Assembly (NCBI RefSeq): GCF_036346295.1
Contig: NZ_CP107819.1
Coordinates: forward strand, 3,968,001 to 4,032,000
Length of the DNA stretch: 64,000 nt
DNA from: Streptomyces sp. NBC_00536
GTDB taxonomy: Bacteria; Actinomycetota; Actinomycetes; Streptomycetales; Streptomycetaceae
Reading direction: 5' to 3'
Shown: one piece after another, positions 8,654 through 17,595 of the stretch
How positions within the stretch are numbered: position 1 is the stretch's first letter
Layout of the letters: every line of letters starts with the position of its first letter
Notes under the pieces: generated by a model
The model's database searches: none
What the model was told of the DNA's origin: nothing
The model's input: only the letters and a program-made list of their open reading frames with translations
Position numbers and translations under genes: made by a program

Positions 8654-8658
8654 CACAC

Positions 8659-9174
8659 ATGCGCATCCGGCTCCTCCAAGGGCTCGCCCTGCTCGCCACC
8701 GGTCTCCTCGCGGGCGCCTTCGGCTACGGCGCGGCCAACCTCGTCCCCGCCTTCAACGCCGTACCGCTCGACATGCGGCTGTCGTTCCACGCCGAGCTGA
8801 TGAAGATGAACGGCATCACCATGCAGGCGGCCATGGCCGCCTCCACGCTCAGCTCCCTCGCCCTCGCGGCCCTGACGCGCGGCCGCGCCCGGCTGATCGC
8901 GGGTACGGCAGGTCTGCTGACCCTCACCTCCTTCCTGATCACCCGGCTCGGCAATGTGCCGATCAACGGCCGGATCAAGAAATGGGCGCTCACCTCGGCC
9001 CCGGCCGATCACGCGGAGATCCTGCGGCGCTGGGAACTCTTCAACAACCTGCGCACGCTCACCGCGGTCGCCGCGTTCGCCCTGCTGGTCGTCCTCGCCC
9101 TCAGGCAATCGCCGACCGACCGGAAGCTGACGCACACCACCCTGGCATCCGGGCCGGGTCTTCGTGGCGCTTGA
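8659..9174 (+). CDS. DUF1772 family membrane protein (anthrone-oxygenase-like)
   Basis: 171 residues with four predicted membrane helices and the family signature GNVPINGRIKKW followed by WELFNNLRTL. DUF1772 includes anthrone oxygenase-like proteins, but most bacterial members have no known substrate. The ATG at 8659 has GGGGG 8 bases upstream; a GTG at 8650 overlapping the previous stop is the alternative. It is coupled to the mycothiol-dependent enzyme. Confidence 0.8.
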   Translation: MRIRLLQGLALLATGLLAGAFGYGAANLVPAFNAVPLDMRLSFHAELMKMNGITMQAAMAASTLSSLALAALTRGRARLIAGTAGLLTLTSFLITRLGNVPINGRIKKWALTSAPADHAEILRRWELFNNLRTLTAVAAFALLVVLALRQSPTDRKLTHTTLASGPGLRGA

Positions 9175-9243
9175 GCTGGGCAGGTCGGGGCGTCGCACGC
9201 GCCGATTGCCGGTCGCGGTGCCTCGGGGTGGAGGATCGGACCC

Positions 9244-10491
9244 ATGCTGGTCGAGTCCCTGTCCGTCGCCGCGCTGGTCGTGGTGCTGGTCTGCGCCGTC
9301 GTACGTCCCTTCCGCTGGCCCGAGGCGGCCTTCGCGGTGCCGGCCGCGGCCGTGGTGGTCGCGACCGGGGCAATCCCGTTCTCGCACGTACGGGAGGAGG
9401 CCGAGCGGCTCGGTCCGGTGATCGGTTTCCTCGCCGCCGTTCTCGTCCTGGCCAAGCTCTGCGACGACGAGGGGCTCTTCCACGCCTGCGGCGGCTGGAT
9501 GGCGCGCTGGGCTGCCGGTCGGCCGAGGCGGCTGCTCGGCGCCGTCTTCGTGCTCGCCTCGCTCGTCACGGCGGCCCTGAGCCTGGACGCCACGGTGGTC
9601 CTGATGACCCCGGTGGTCTTCGCGACGGCCGTACGGATGGGGGCGCGGCCCAAGCCGCACGTCTATGCCACCGCCCACCTGTCCAACACGGCGTCGCTGC
9701 TGCTGCCCGTCTCGAACCTGACGAACCTGCTGGCCTACACCGCGGCCGGGCTGAGTTTCACCCGCTTCGCCCTGTTGATGACGCTCCCGTGGCTGACCGC
9801 GATCGCCGTGGAGTACGGCGTCTTCCGCCGCTTCTTCGCCGCCGACCTGGCCGCGCCGGGCACGGACGGCGATGTCGGAAAGCCGCCCGAGATGCCGCTG
9901 TTCGCCCTGCTGACGGTGGCCGCCACGCTCATCGGCTTCGCCGTGACCTCCCTCGTCGGCATCGACCCGGCCTGGGCCGCCGCGGCAGGCGCGGGTGTCA
10001 TGGCGGTACGCGCCCTCGCCCGCCGGCACACCACCCCGGTAAAGATCCTGCGGTCCGCCGCGCTGCCCTTCCTCGCCTTCGTCCTGGCCCTCGGCATCGT
10101 CGTCCGGGCCGTCGTCGACAACGGCCTCGGCCACGCGCTCGACCGGGTCCTGCCGGACGGCACCTCCCTCCCCGCGCTCCTTGGAACCGCCGCGGTGGCC
10201 GCCGTCCTCGCGAACCTGATCAACAACCTGCCCGCAGTCCTCGTCCTCGTCCCGCTGGCCGCACCGTCCGGCCCCGGCTCCGTCCTCGCGGTCCTCCTCG
10301 GCGTGAACATCGGCCCCAACCTCACCTACGCCGGCTCCCTCGCCACCCTCCTGTGGCGCCGCATCGCCCACCAGCACGACCATGCCATCGGCTTCAAGGA
10401 GTTCACCCTCCTCGGCCTGCTCACCACCCCGGCGGCCCTGGCCCTGTCGACCCTCGCCCTGTGGATCTCACTCCGTCTCATCGGCACCTGA
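9244..10491 (+). CDS. ArsB/NhaD-type permease (arsenical pump-like)
   Basis: 415 residues with 10-12 hydrophobic helices, in the ion transporter superfamily that holds ArsB and CitMHS. Recognisable segments are LSLDATVVLMTPVVFATA, the HLSNTASLLLPVSNLTNLL re-entrant region and, in the second half, ANLINNLPAVLVLVP, the pseudo-repeat of the first. Such proteins export arsenite or exchange ions and organic anions. No arsR or arsC lies next to it, so arsenic transport is only one possibility. Confidence 0.8.
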   Translation: MLVESLSVAALVVVLVCAVVRPFRWPEAAFAVPAAAVVVATGAIPFSHVREEAERLGPVIGFLAAVLVLAKLCDDEGLFHACGGWMARWAAGRPRRLLGAVFVLASLVTAALSLDATVVLMTPVVFATAVRMGARPKPHVYATAHLSNTASLLLPVSNLTNLLAYTAAGLSFTRFALLMTLPWLTAIAVEYGVFRRFFAADLAAPGTDGDVGKPPEMPLFALLTVAATLIGFAVTSLVGIDPAWAAAAGAGVMAVRALARRHTTPVKILRSAALPFLAFVLALGIVVRAVVDNGLGHALDRVLPDGTSLPALLGTAAVAAVLANLINNLPAVLVLVPLAAPSGPGSVLAVLLGVNIGPNLTYAGSLATLLWRRIAHQHDHAIGFKEFTLLGLLTTPAALALSTLALWISLRLIGT

Positions 10492-10511
10492 CACCCCTCG
10501 GCCAGGACTGA

Positions 10512-11351
10512 TCAGACCGCTTCGCCGGTTCCGGTGGAGAGGGCCAGGTGGCGCCATTGGCCGAGTTCGCGCCGGACCAGATCCAGCTTCGCCTCGACGC
10601 GGTCGATCGCGTCCGCGCCCAGTTGCAGGCGCAGGGGCGGGTCGGGCACCTCGGTGATGTCGACGATGGCTTTCGCCGCCTTCGCCGGATCGCCCGGCTG
10701 GCGGCCGTCGTTTCCGGCCAGGGCCTCGCGCACCGGGCCCGCGCCGGCGGCGTAGTCGGCGATGGAGGCCGGTTCGACGCGCACGCTCAGCTTGCTGAGG
10801 AAGTCGGTGCGGAAGCCGCCCGGCTCGACGATCGTGACGCGGACGCCGAGCGGGGCCAGCTCGCCGTGCAGTGCCTCGGAGATGCCTTCGAGGGCGAACT
10901 TCGACGCGCCGTACAGACCCACCGCCGGGGCGGTGGCGAAGCCGCCCACCGAGCCGATGTTCAGGACGTGCCCGGAGCGCTGGGCGCGCAACGTCGGCAG
11001 GGTCGCCCGCAACGTGTTGAGCACGCCGAAGACGTTGACGTCGAACAGTGCCCGGGCGGCTTCGTCGGAGGTCTCCTCGATCGCGCCCACGAGACCGTAA
11101 CCGGCGTTGTTGGCCACGATGTCGATCCGGCCGAATTTCGCCAGGCCGGCCTCCACCGCGGCCGTCAGCTGCGCCGGTTCGGTCACGTCCGCGTCCACCG
11201 CCAGCAGTCCGTCCGGCTGGTGCGGGTACGCCCGGAGCACCGCTGACGCGTCCCTCGCCGTGGCGATCACGCTGTGCCCCCGGTCCAGCGCTTCCCGCGT
11301 CATCTCCGCGCCGAGCCCCCGCGATGCCCCGGTGACAAACCAAACGCTCAT
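10512..11351 (-). CDS. Short-chain dehydrogenase/reductase
   Basis: 279 residues with the classical SDR features: TGASRGLG nucleotide-binding loop at residues 7-14, NNAG at 81-84, and catalytic Ser134, Tyr147 and Lys151 (YGASK). The substrate is unknown. It diverges from a MerR regulator, and the minus-strand promoter at 11408-11438 has the over-long spacer typical of MerR-activated genes. This gene is therefore the regulator's likely target, perhaps a response to a reactive aldehyde or xenobiotic. Confidence 0.9.
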   Translation of the reverse strand: MSVWFVTGASRGLGAEMTREALDRGHSVIATARDASAVLRAYPHQPDGLLAVDADVTEPAQLTAAVEAGLAKFGRIDIVANNAGYGLVGAIEETSDEAARALFDVNVFGVLNTLRATLPTLRAQRSGHVLNIGSVGGFATAPAVGLYGASKFALEGISEALHGELAPLGVRVTIVEPGGFRTDFLSKLSVRVEPASIADYAAGAGPVREALAGNDGRQPGDPAKAAKAIVDITEVPDPPLRLQLGADAIDRVEAKLDLVRRELGQWRHLALSTGTGEAV

Positions 11352-11407
11352 GTTCTCCCCTGTTCCGATGCGCCGATGCGCCGATGGCCCGATGGGCCGA
11401 CACCACG

Positions 11408-11438
11408 ACGCTAGAACCTAGAGTCGTGTCTAGATCAA
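11408..11438 (-). promoter_or_regulatory. MerR-type promoter with 19-bp spacer and central dyad
   Basis: On the minus strand TTGATC (11438-11433) and TAGCGT (11413-11408) are separated by exactly 19 bp. Within and at the edge of that spacer is a perfect dyad CTAGA-N6-TCTAG (11418-11433). MerR-family activators act on this kind of over-wide promoter by untwisting it. Transcription would run into the SDR gene, starting near 11401. Confidence 0.7.
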
Positions 11439-11462
11439 CAGCTGTGTGAGGGAGGGGCGTTC

Positions 11463-11876
11463 ATGGACCTGAGCATCGGTGAGGTGGCACGGCGCAGTGG
11501 GCTGAGCGTGCACGCGCTGCGGTTCTACGAGCGGGAGGGCCTGTTCGCCAACCCGGTGCGCCGCCTGTCCAACGGCCGCCGGATCTATCACGAAGAGGAC
11601 CTGGAGTGGCTGGCCATCTGTACGAAGCTGCGCTCCTCCGGCATGCCCCTGGCGATGATCCGGCAGTACGTCGAACTGGCCCAGCAGGGCCCGGGCAACG
11701 AACACGAGCGCCTTGAGCTGCTGCGCCGGCACGAGAGCCACGTGGAGACGCAGATCCGCGAACTGCAGGACACCCTGGACGTGATGCGGGACAAGGTGCG
11801 GATCTACGAGGACCACATCGCCCGCGGCGAAGCCGACCGGCTCTGGAATCCGTCCCGTCCGGCAGCTGCCCACTGA
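11463..11876 (+). CDS. MerR-family transcriptional regulator
   Basis: 137 residues. The winged helix-turn-helix is LSIGEVARRSGLSVHALRFY followed by EREGLF, and a long dimerisation helix with HERLELLRRHESHVETQIREL comes after it. There is no C-terminal cysteine cluster, so it is a small-molecule rather than a metal sensor of the class often paired with an SDR gene. It diverges from the SDR over a promoter with a 19-bp spacer. Confidence 0.9.
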   Translation: MDLSIGEVARRSGLSVHALRFYEREGLFANPVRRLSNGRRIYHEEDLEWLAICTKLRSSGMPLAMIRQYVELAQQGPGNEHERLELLRRHESHVETQIRELQDTLDVMRDKVRIYEDHIARGEADRLWNPSRPAAAH

Positions 11877-12007
11877 CGGTGATCGCGGGCGGGGCGCCTG
11901 TTCACGGCGCGGGGTGTCGCATTGCCCCGGACCGGCGGCGAACGCAAGACTGGGTCGCCGGCGACCTCCGGCATCCGTGCACGGCCATCTCACGAGCAGG
12001 GGATGTT

Positions 12008-12772
12008 GTGACAGGACAGGTCATTCCGCACGAGGTACTGGGCAGCGGTTCCGAACGGGCCCTGCTGCTCCACAACTGGTTCGGCGACCGGTCGAGCTTC
12101 GGCCCGATGCGCGAGCACCTGCACGGGGACGCGTTCAGCTACGCCTTCCTCGACTGCCGGGGGTACGGGGAGGCGATCGGCACGGACGGCGCGTTCACCA
12201 TGGAGGAGGTCGCCGAGGACGCCTTTGCCGTGGCCGACCACCTGGGCTGGGAGTCCTTCTCGGTCATCGGCCATTCCATGGGCGGCAAGGCTGCCCAGCT
12301 GATGCTGCTGGACGCACCGTCGCGCATCCGCTCGGTCATCGGCATCTCACCGGTTCCCGCCTCCGGCTTCCCCCTCGAAGGGGAGATGTGGGAGCTGTTC
12401 GCCGGCGCCGCGCAGAATCCGGGCAACCGCAGGGCGATCATCGACCACACCACCGGCGGGCGGCGCGACGACACCTGGCTCGACGCCATGGTCAGCCGCT
12501 CGGTGGAGCGTTCCTCGGCACCGGCCTTCCGCGCCTACCTGGACTCATGGGCGCGGGTCGACTTCCACGAGCGGGTGAAGGACAACCCGGCCCCGGTACT
12601 CCTCCTCGCCGGTGCGGACGACCCGGCCCTGGGAGCCGAGGCCATGCGCAGCACCTGGATGCAGTGGTATCCGAACGCCCAGCTGGAGGTGCTCCCGGAC
12701 ACGGGGCACTACGCACCGGAGGAGTCCCCGGAGGCCGTCGCCGTGGCCGTCGAGCGGTACCTCGGGCGCTGA
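12008..12772 (+). CDS. Alpha/beta-fold hydrolase
   Basis: 254 residues from a GTG with GGGG just upstream. The nucleophile elbow GHSMGG puts the catalytic serine at residue 90, and the acid and histidine are suggested by LLLAGADDPALG and LPDTGHYAPEES. LLHNWFGDRSSF provides the oxyanion-hole region. The substrate is unknown. It follows the MerR gene by ~130 bp on the same strand and may be part of the same response, though no direct link is visible. Confidence 0.85.
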   Translation: MTGQVIPHEVLGSGSERALLLHNWFGDRSSFGPMREHLHGDAFSYAFLDCRGYGEAIGTDGAFTMEEVAEDAFAVADHLGWESFSVIGHSMGGKAAQLMLLDAPSRIRSVIGISPVPASGFPLEGEMWELFAGAAQNPGNRRAIIDHTTGGRRDDTWLDAMVSRSVERSSAPAFRAYLDSWARVDFHERVKDNPAPVLLLAGADDPALGAEAMRSTWMQWYPNAQLEVLPDTGHYAPEESPEAVAVAVERYLGR

Positions 12773-13012
12773 GGCTTCAGGACCGGGCTGCCGGGGCGGC
12801 GCCGACCGTACTCCGTCGCCCCGGCAGTGAGGCACTCTCCAGCCAAACCGTCGCTGCCGGAAGATCCCTGGTCAGAACCTGCTCGCGGGCGCTCGAACCG
12901 GAGTACGGTGGAGCAACCGGGAGTATTTCGCACACCCGCTCCGCTGCGGACGTCGTTTCCGGCGATCACTGCACCGGGCCGTTCGCGAACGGCCCGGGGA
13001 CGGGTCCGTGAC

Positions 13013-13588
13013 ATGACTACGACCCTTGGCCGCGCCGAGTCCCCCGTGCACGCTCCCGTCGTTCCGGCACGCCTGTCCCTCACGCCGAAGACCGCTCTCG
13101 CGGGCCAGCTGGACGGTGCCTGGTGGCCCCGTTCGCGTGACCTCGAAACCGAGCTCCCCGCGCTGGCCGCCGCCCTCGAAGCGCCCTGGGGGCGCATCAC
13201 CCGCGTCACCGTGAACCCCACCCGCTGGCCCGTCGTCCCGCACGCGGTTCCCGTGAGCGGGCAGGTGCTGCACGTGGGCTGGTTCACCGAACAGGACCCC
13301 CACAAGCTGATCCTGCTCTCCTACTCCGTCGGCCGCTGGGACCTCCTCGTCGTCCCTCCCGAGACCGGTCCCGCCGCAGCGGCCCGGCTGATGGCCGCCG
13401 CCGCGATCCCCGGCAGCGTTCTCACCGCGAGCGTCCTGATGGCCAACGAAGCCGCCATCGGGCGCGGCATCCGCGACGCCCAGCGCCAGGAATCCGGCTG
13501 GGAGAGCGAAGGCGGGGCCTGCATGTCCCCCTTCGGGAATCCGATCGACCGGGGCACCCTCCCGCTGCCCGGGAACGGCTGGAGGTGA
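13013..13588 (+). CDS. DUF5994 family protein
   Basis: 191 residues beginning MTTTLGRAESPV. It has the conserved Streptomyces pattern ARLSLTPKTALAGQLDGAWW, RDLETELPALAAAL, WGRITRVTVNPTRWPVVP and DPHKLILLSYSVGRWDLLVV, which matches DUF5994. No catalytic motif or signal peptide is visible, and no function is established. It heads a run of three small genes; the next start overlaps or nearly overlaps its stop. Confidence 0.8.
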   Translation: MTTTLGRAESPVHAPVVPARLSLTPKTALAGQLDGAWWPRSRDLETELPALAAALEAPWGRITRVTVNPTRWPVVPHAVPVSGQVLHVGWFTEQDPHKLILLSYSVGRWDLLVVPPETGPAAAARLMAAAAIPGSVLTASVLMANEAAIGRGIRDAQRQESGWESEGGACMSPFGNPIDRGTLPLPGNGWR

Positions 13589-13593
13589 GTTCC

Positions 13594-13782
13594 GTGGAGA
13601 CCATCGTCCTCATCGCGGTGATGATCCTCGTGACCGTCATCGGAATGCGCCTGATCCACCGGCTCAACGCGCAGCACGACGCGCGGATCGCGGCCCACCA
13701 CTTCAGCGAGCCCCTGCCGAGACCTCCCGGTCTGTCGGCCGGCACCAGTCGTCGAGCCCACCGCACGGATGCCGACCGGTGA
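13594..13782 (+). CDS. Small single-pass membrane protein (62 aa)
   Basis: A short protein with one N-terminal hydrophobic helix (ETIVLIAVMILVTVIGMRLI) and a charged tail. The GTG at 13594 has GGAGG at 13580-13584 at good spacing; the alternative GTG at 13585 overlaps the preceding stop. It is coupled to the DUF5994 gene. Function unknown. Confidence 0.5.
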   Translation: METIVLIAVMILVTVIGMRLIHRLNAQHDARIAAHHFSEPLPRPPGLSAGTSRRAHRTDADR

Positions 13783-13874
13783 GGAACGTGCGTTCCTCCT
13801 GACCGGGGCCGTCGGGCGGGCGCCCCGCGCCCACCCGCCGAATCCTCCGCCCACTACGAAGGGAACCCGCCCAC

Positions 13875-14141
13875 GTGAAGTACATCGAGACCCAGACACT
13901 GCCGTCGCTCGGAACCGCCGAGGTCCGCATCATCGCGCACACGCCCGAGGCCGCCCGAGCAGTCGCGGAAGCCCTCCGTGACTGCTTCGCCGGCGCCGAG
14001 CAGCGCAGCTACCCCGGTCTCGACGGCGACACCCGCCTCCACCTCACCGTGGACACCGCGACACCCGGCGCCCCCGCCCGCACCTGGCTGGCCACCAGCA
14101 GAACCCCCGTCGGTACCGGAGCCCACTCCGACGAGACCTGA
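13875..14141 (+). CDS. Hypothetical protein (88 aa)
   Basis: An 88-residue protein (MKYIETQTLPSLGTAEVRII) with an alternating strand-helix pattern, EVRIIAHTPEAARAVAEALRDCF then TRLHLTVDT. This suggests a small alpha/beta fold. GAAGGGAACC lies upstream as a ribosome site. No family was recognised. It ends convergently with the sulfur-metabolite operon. Confidence 0.6.
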   Translation: MKYIETQTLPSLGTAEVRIIAHTPEAARAVAEALRDCFAGAEQRSYPGLDGDTRLHLTVDTATPGAPARTWLATSRTPVGTGAHSDET

Positions 14142-14198
14142 GAACCCCGGCCCAGGCCCCGGCCCCGAAGCCCACCCCGCACACGAGATACGAGACGG

Positions 14199-15422
14199 TC
14201 AGGGCTCTCGGGGGCTGCTCAGCAGGGCTTCGAAGCCCGCCGTCAGGTCCTTCTTCAGGTCGTCCAGGCTCTCGAAGCCGACGTGGACCCGGACCAGGGG
14301 CCCGCGTCCCGCCCACGTGCCCGGCAGGCGGTGGGAGACCGGGTCGGCCGGCACGATCAGGCTCTCGTAGCCGCCGTAGCTGTGGCCGAGGCCGAAGACC
14401 CGCAGTCGGCCGAGCATCGCGTCGACGGCCGGTTTGCCGAAGCCCGGCTCCAGTTCCACCCCGAAGAGCCCCGCCGCGCCGGTGAAGTCGCGGCGCCACA
14501 GGTCGTGGCCGGGATCCCCGGGCAGCCCCGGGTTCAGGACGGCCACCACGCCCTCCTGGCCCGCGGTCCAGCGGGCCAGCTCCAGCCCCTGCTCCTGGTG
14601 CCGGCCCAGCCGTACACCCAGGGTGCGCAGCCCGCGCAGGCCCAGGTAGACGTCGTCGGCGCCCGCGCACTGGCCGAGCCGGATGGCCGCGCCCCGGATG
14701 ACCGGGTAGCTCTCCTCGGTGCAGACGATCGCGCCGAGGAGGCTGTCCGCGTGCCCCGTCAGGTACTTGGTCGCGGAGTGCACCACCGCGTCCACACCCG
14801 CACCCAGCGCCAGCGGTCGGCAGAAGGCGGGCGTGGCCCAGGTGTTGTCCGCGATGGTGACCACCCCGCGGGCCCGGCAGACGGCGGTGACCGCCGGGAT
14901 GTCCTGCACCTCGAAGGTGGTGGAGCCCGGGGACTCCAGGTAGAGCAGCCGGGTCCGCGGGCGGATCAGCGCCTCGATCGCGGCGCCGCCCGCGTCCGGA
15001 GGGTAGTACTCGGTCTCCACGCCCAGCGCGGCGAGCGAGTCGCAGAACTTCCGGGTCGGCAGGTAGACCGAGTCGCTGACGAGGATGTGGTCTCCGGCCC
15101 GGACGTACGCGAGGATCGCCGTGGTGATCGCCGAGAGTCCGGAGCAGGTCGCCACCGCCGCGTGGCCGCCCTCCAGTTCGGTCAGCGCCTCCTCGAAGGC
15201 GCGGCCGGTGGGGGTGCCGAAGCGCCCGTAGACCGGGGTGCCGCGCTTGAGCGGGTCCGCCTGGGAGGCGTCCATCTCGGCGACGTCCTGGTAGAGGGCG
15301 GTGGAGGCGCGGTACACGGGCGGGTTGACGTAGCCGCTCTGCCGGCGCGGATCGGACCCGGCGTGCACGAGCCGGGTCTCCCGCGAGGAAGAGGTGGAGG
15401 TGGAGGTGGAGGGATCGTTCAC
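14199..15422 (-). CDS. PLP-dependent C-S lyase, cystathionine beta-lyase (MetC)-like
   Basis: 407 residues of the Cys/Met-metabolism PLP family. The N-terminal SGYVNPPVYRAST is the form typical of cystathionine beta-lyases. The PLP lysine is Lys219 in HSATKYLTGHAD, and the pyridine-binding aspartate is Asp192 in IADNTWATP. It cleaves or rearranges C-S bonds of cysteine-type amino acids with PLP. Its GTG overlaps the TGA of the MFS gene (GTGA, 15419-15422). With the sulfurtransferase upstream it probably supplies or processes sulfur in the operon product rather than serving general methionine synthesis. It is the last gene of the operon. Confidence 0.88.
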   Translation of the reverse strand: MNDPSTSTSTSSSRETRLVHAGSDPRRQSGYVNPPVYRASTALYQDVAEMDASQADPLKRGTPVYGRFGTPTGRAFEEALTELEGGHAAVATCSGLSAITTAILAYVRAGDHILVSDSVYLPTRKFCDSLAALGVETEYYPPDAGGAAIEALIRPRTRLLYLESPGSTTFEVQDIPAVTAVCRARGVVTIADNTWATPAFCRPLALGAGVDAVVHSATKYLTGHADSLLGAIVCTEESYPVIRGAAIRLGQCAGADDVYLGLRGLRTLGVRLGRHQEQGLELARWTAGQEGVVAVLNPGLPGDPGHDLWRRDFTGAAGLFGVELEPGFGKPAVDAMLGRLRVFGLGHSYGGYESLIVPADPVSHRLPGTWAGRGPLVRVHVGFESLDDLKKDLTAGFEALLSSPREP

Positions 15423-16699
15423 CGGGTCACCGCCGCTTCGGCCAGGGGCGGTTCGGGGACGGCGGGCCGTCGGCGGCCGCCCAGCAGCAGGGCGAGCAGC
15501 GCCGCGCCCGCACACTGCGCCGCCACCACCAGCCAGAACGTGCCCAGGTCGCCCGCAGCCTCGTAGTGGGCGAAGACGAACCCTCCGACGACGCCGGCGA
15601 GGAGTCCGCCGATGCCGGCGGTCAGCCGCTGGACGCCGAAGGCGAAGGCGGGGTTTCCCGGCACGCGGTCGACGAGTTCCAGGTCGCAGCGCAGGAAGAG
15701 GAAGATCTCGCCGAGGGTGAAGAGGGCGGTGCCGGCCAGCAGGGCCGGGGTGCTGCCGAGGGACATGGCTCCCATGCCCAGCGCCATCAGGGTGAACGAG
15801 CCGACCACCAGCAGGCGGTAGTCGGCGCGCGCGATGCGGTCGGCGAGGGCCGGCTGGAGCAGCACCACCATGGCGCAGTTGAGCAGCATGACCCAGCCCA
15901 GGACCTGGATGTGGGACACCCCGGCCGCGTACAGGCCCATGAAACTCTGGAAGAAGAAGTAGAGGTAGAAGGCGAGGGCGGTGAAGAGGACCGGGCGCAG
16001 CGCACCGCGCAGCGCCGCCCAGTTCCCGCTGACCGGTGCGGCCCCGGCCACCGCCACCGCCGGAGCCGGGTCCGGGGCCGCGATCGGCCGGGGCGCGACC
16101 GGCTTGAGGGCGGCCTGGTGGGCCGCGGTGATCAGGGCGAAGAGCCCGGCGAGGCCGATGAGCAGCAGCACGGGGTCGGCGTCGATCAGCAGTGCGGCGA
16201 GCAACGGCCCCAGCCCCATGCCCGCGTTGAGGGCGGCGCTGCTCACCCCGAGGAAGAGCGGGCGCAGTTCGTCGGAGACGCTGGTGACGATGTACGCCTT
16301 GTTCGCCGGGAGGTACAGCGCCGGACCGCCCGCGACGAGGACGACGGCCGGGTACGCGACCCAGGGCGCCTTGACCGCCAGCCCGAGCAGGACCAGGCCG
16401 GCCGTGCGCAGGGTGAGCGCGAGCACCATGGTCCGCTTGAGCCCGAGCCGGTCCACGACCGCGCCGCCCAGGATGCTCCCGCCGAACTGGATGAAGGTGG
16501 CCACGGCCACCAGCACCCCGGCCACCCGGACGTCGAGGCCGACGGCCTCGACCATGAGCACGCCGATGAACGGGGTGACCATGTAGCTGCCGAAGGCGAC
16601 GACGAAGGACAGGCCGATCAGGGCCTTGAGGCCGGCGGGCAGGCCGGTGAAGGTCCGCCACTTCGCGGTGAGCCCGCCGCCGCGGCGCCCCCCGGTCAC
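15419..16699 (-). CDS. MFS transporter
   Basis: 426 residues with about 12 membrane helices and the major facilitator loop GGAVVDRLGLKR after helix 2. The start is the GTG at 16699, which overlaps the sulfurtransferase stop (GTGA). Located inside a biosynthetic operon, it is the likely exporter or self-resistance pump for the product. Substrate unknown. Confidence 0.88.
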   Translation of the reverse strand: MTGGRRGGGLTAKWRTFTGLPAGLKALIGLSFVVAFGSYMVTPFIGVLMVEAVGLDVRVAGVLVAVATFIQFGGSILGGAVVDRLGLKRTMVLALTLRTAGLVLLGLAVKAPWVAYPAVVLVAGGPALYLPANKAYIVTSVSDELRPLFLGVSSAALNAGMGLGPLLAALLIDADPVLLLIGLAGLFALITAAHQAALKPVAPRPIAAPDPAPAVAVAGAAPVSGNWAALRGALRPVLFTALAFYLYFFFQSFMGLYAAGVSHIQVLGWVMLLNCAMVVLLQPALADRIARADYRLLVVGSFTLMALGMGAMSLGSTPALLAGTALFTLGEIFLFLRCDLELVDRVPGNPAFAFGVQRLTAGIGGLLAGVVGGFVFAHYEAAGDLGTFWLVVAAQCAGAALLALLLGGRRRPAVPEPPLAEAAVTR

Positions 16700-17595
16700 G
16701 GTGAGCCGCTCTCGCCGGTGGCCTCGCCGAGAGCCTCGCCGCCCGTGGCCACCGGGCGGTCGGAAGGCAGGCCCCACTCGCTCCACGAGCCGTCGTACAC
16801 GGCGAGGTCGCGGTAGCCGGCCAGGGTGGCCCCGAGCGCGAGGACGCAGGCGGTGACCCCGGAACCGCAGGAGAAGTACAGCCGCTCACGGCCCCCGGCC
16901 GCCGCCTCGAACTCCCGTCGCAGCTCGTCCGCGGGCCGCATCGCGCCGCCGTCCCGCTGGAGCTCCCCGAAGGGCAGGCTGGCGGAACCCGGCATGTGGC
17001 CGCCGCGCAGCCCCGGGCGCGGTTCGGGCGCGGTACCGGCGTACCGCTCGCGGGTGCGTGCGTCGAGGACGGCGGCGGCCGGGTCGGCGAGGGCCGCGGT
17101 GACGGCGTCGGCGTCCACGATCAGGCCGGGCCGGGGCCGGGCGGTGAAGGTGCCGCGCGGGCCGTCGTACCGGGCGGGCTCCCGCTCGACCGGGCGGCCG
17201 GCCGCGGTCCAGGCGGGCAGGCCGCCGTCGAGGACGGCGACCCGGTCGAAGCCCATGGCGCGCAGCATCCACCAGGCGCGGGCGCTGGAGTAGATGCCCT
17301 GTGCGTCGTAGACCACGACCGTGTCGGTGTCGTTCACGCCGAGCGCGCGCAGGGCCTCCTCGAGCTGCGGGACCCCGGGCATGGTGTGCGGGGCGGCGGC
17401 GGTGTGGTCGGACAGCGCCCCGTCGAGGTCGAAGGGCCGGGCCCCGGGGATGCGCGCGGCCGCGCCCCGGTGGGCGCCGACGGAGGCGTCGAAGAGGACC
17501 ACGCCCTCCCCGCGCCGTGCGGCCAGCCAGTCGGCCCCGACGAGCGGGCCGGTGAGCCCGTCGGAAGCGGGGCCGGGGCGTGCCGTCGCGCTCAT
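16696..17595 (-). CDS. Mercaptopyruvate/thiosulfate sulfurtransferase (two rhodanese domains)
   Basis: 299 residues made of two rhodanese domains. The second holds the active-site loop CGSGVTA, with the catalytic cysteine at residue 243. CG[ST]GVTA is typical of the 3-mercaptopyruvate group. The enzyme carries sulfur as a cysteine persulfide and hands it to an acceptor. Its ATG overlaps the upstream ATP-grasp stop and its own stop overlaps the MFS start, so it is embedded in a tightly coupled operon. This suggests sulfur transfer to the pathway intermediate. Confidence 0.88.
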   Translation of the reverse strand: MSATARPGPASDGLTGPLVGADWLAARRGEGVVLFDASVGAHRGAAARIPGARPFDLDGALSDHTAAAPHTMPGVPQLEEALRALGVNDTDTVVVYDAQGIYSSARAWWMLRAMGFDRVAVLDGGLPAWTAAGRPVEREPARYDGPRGTFTARPRPGLIVDADAVTAALADPAAAVLDARTRERYAGTAPEPRPGLRGGHMPGSASLPFGELQRDGGAMRPADELRREFEAAAGGRERLYFSCGSGVTACVLALGATLAGYRDLAVYDGSWSEWGLPSDRPVATGGEALGEATGESGSP

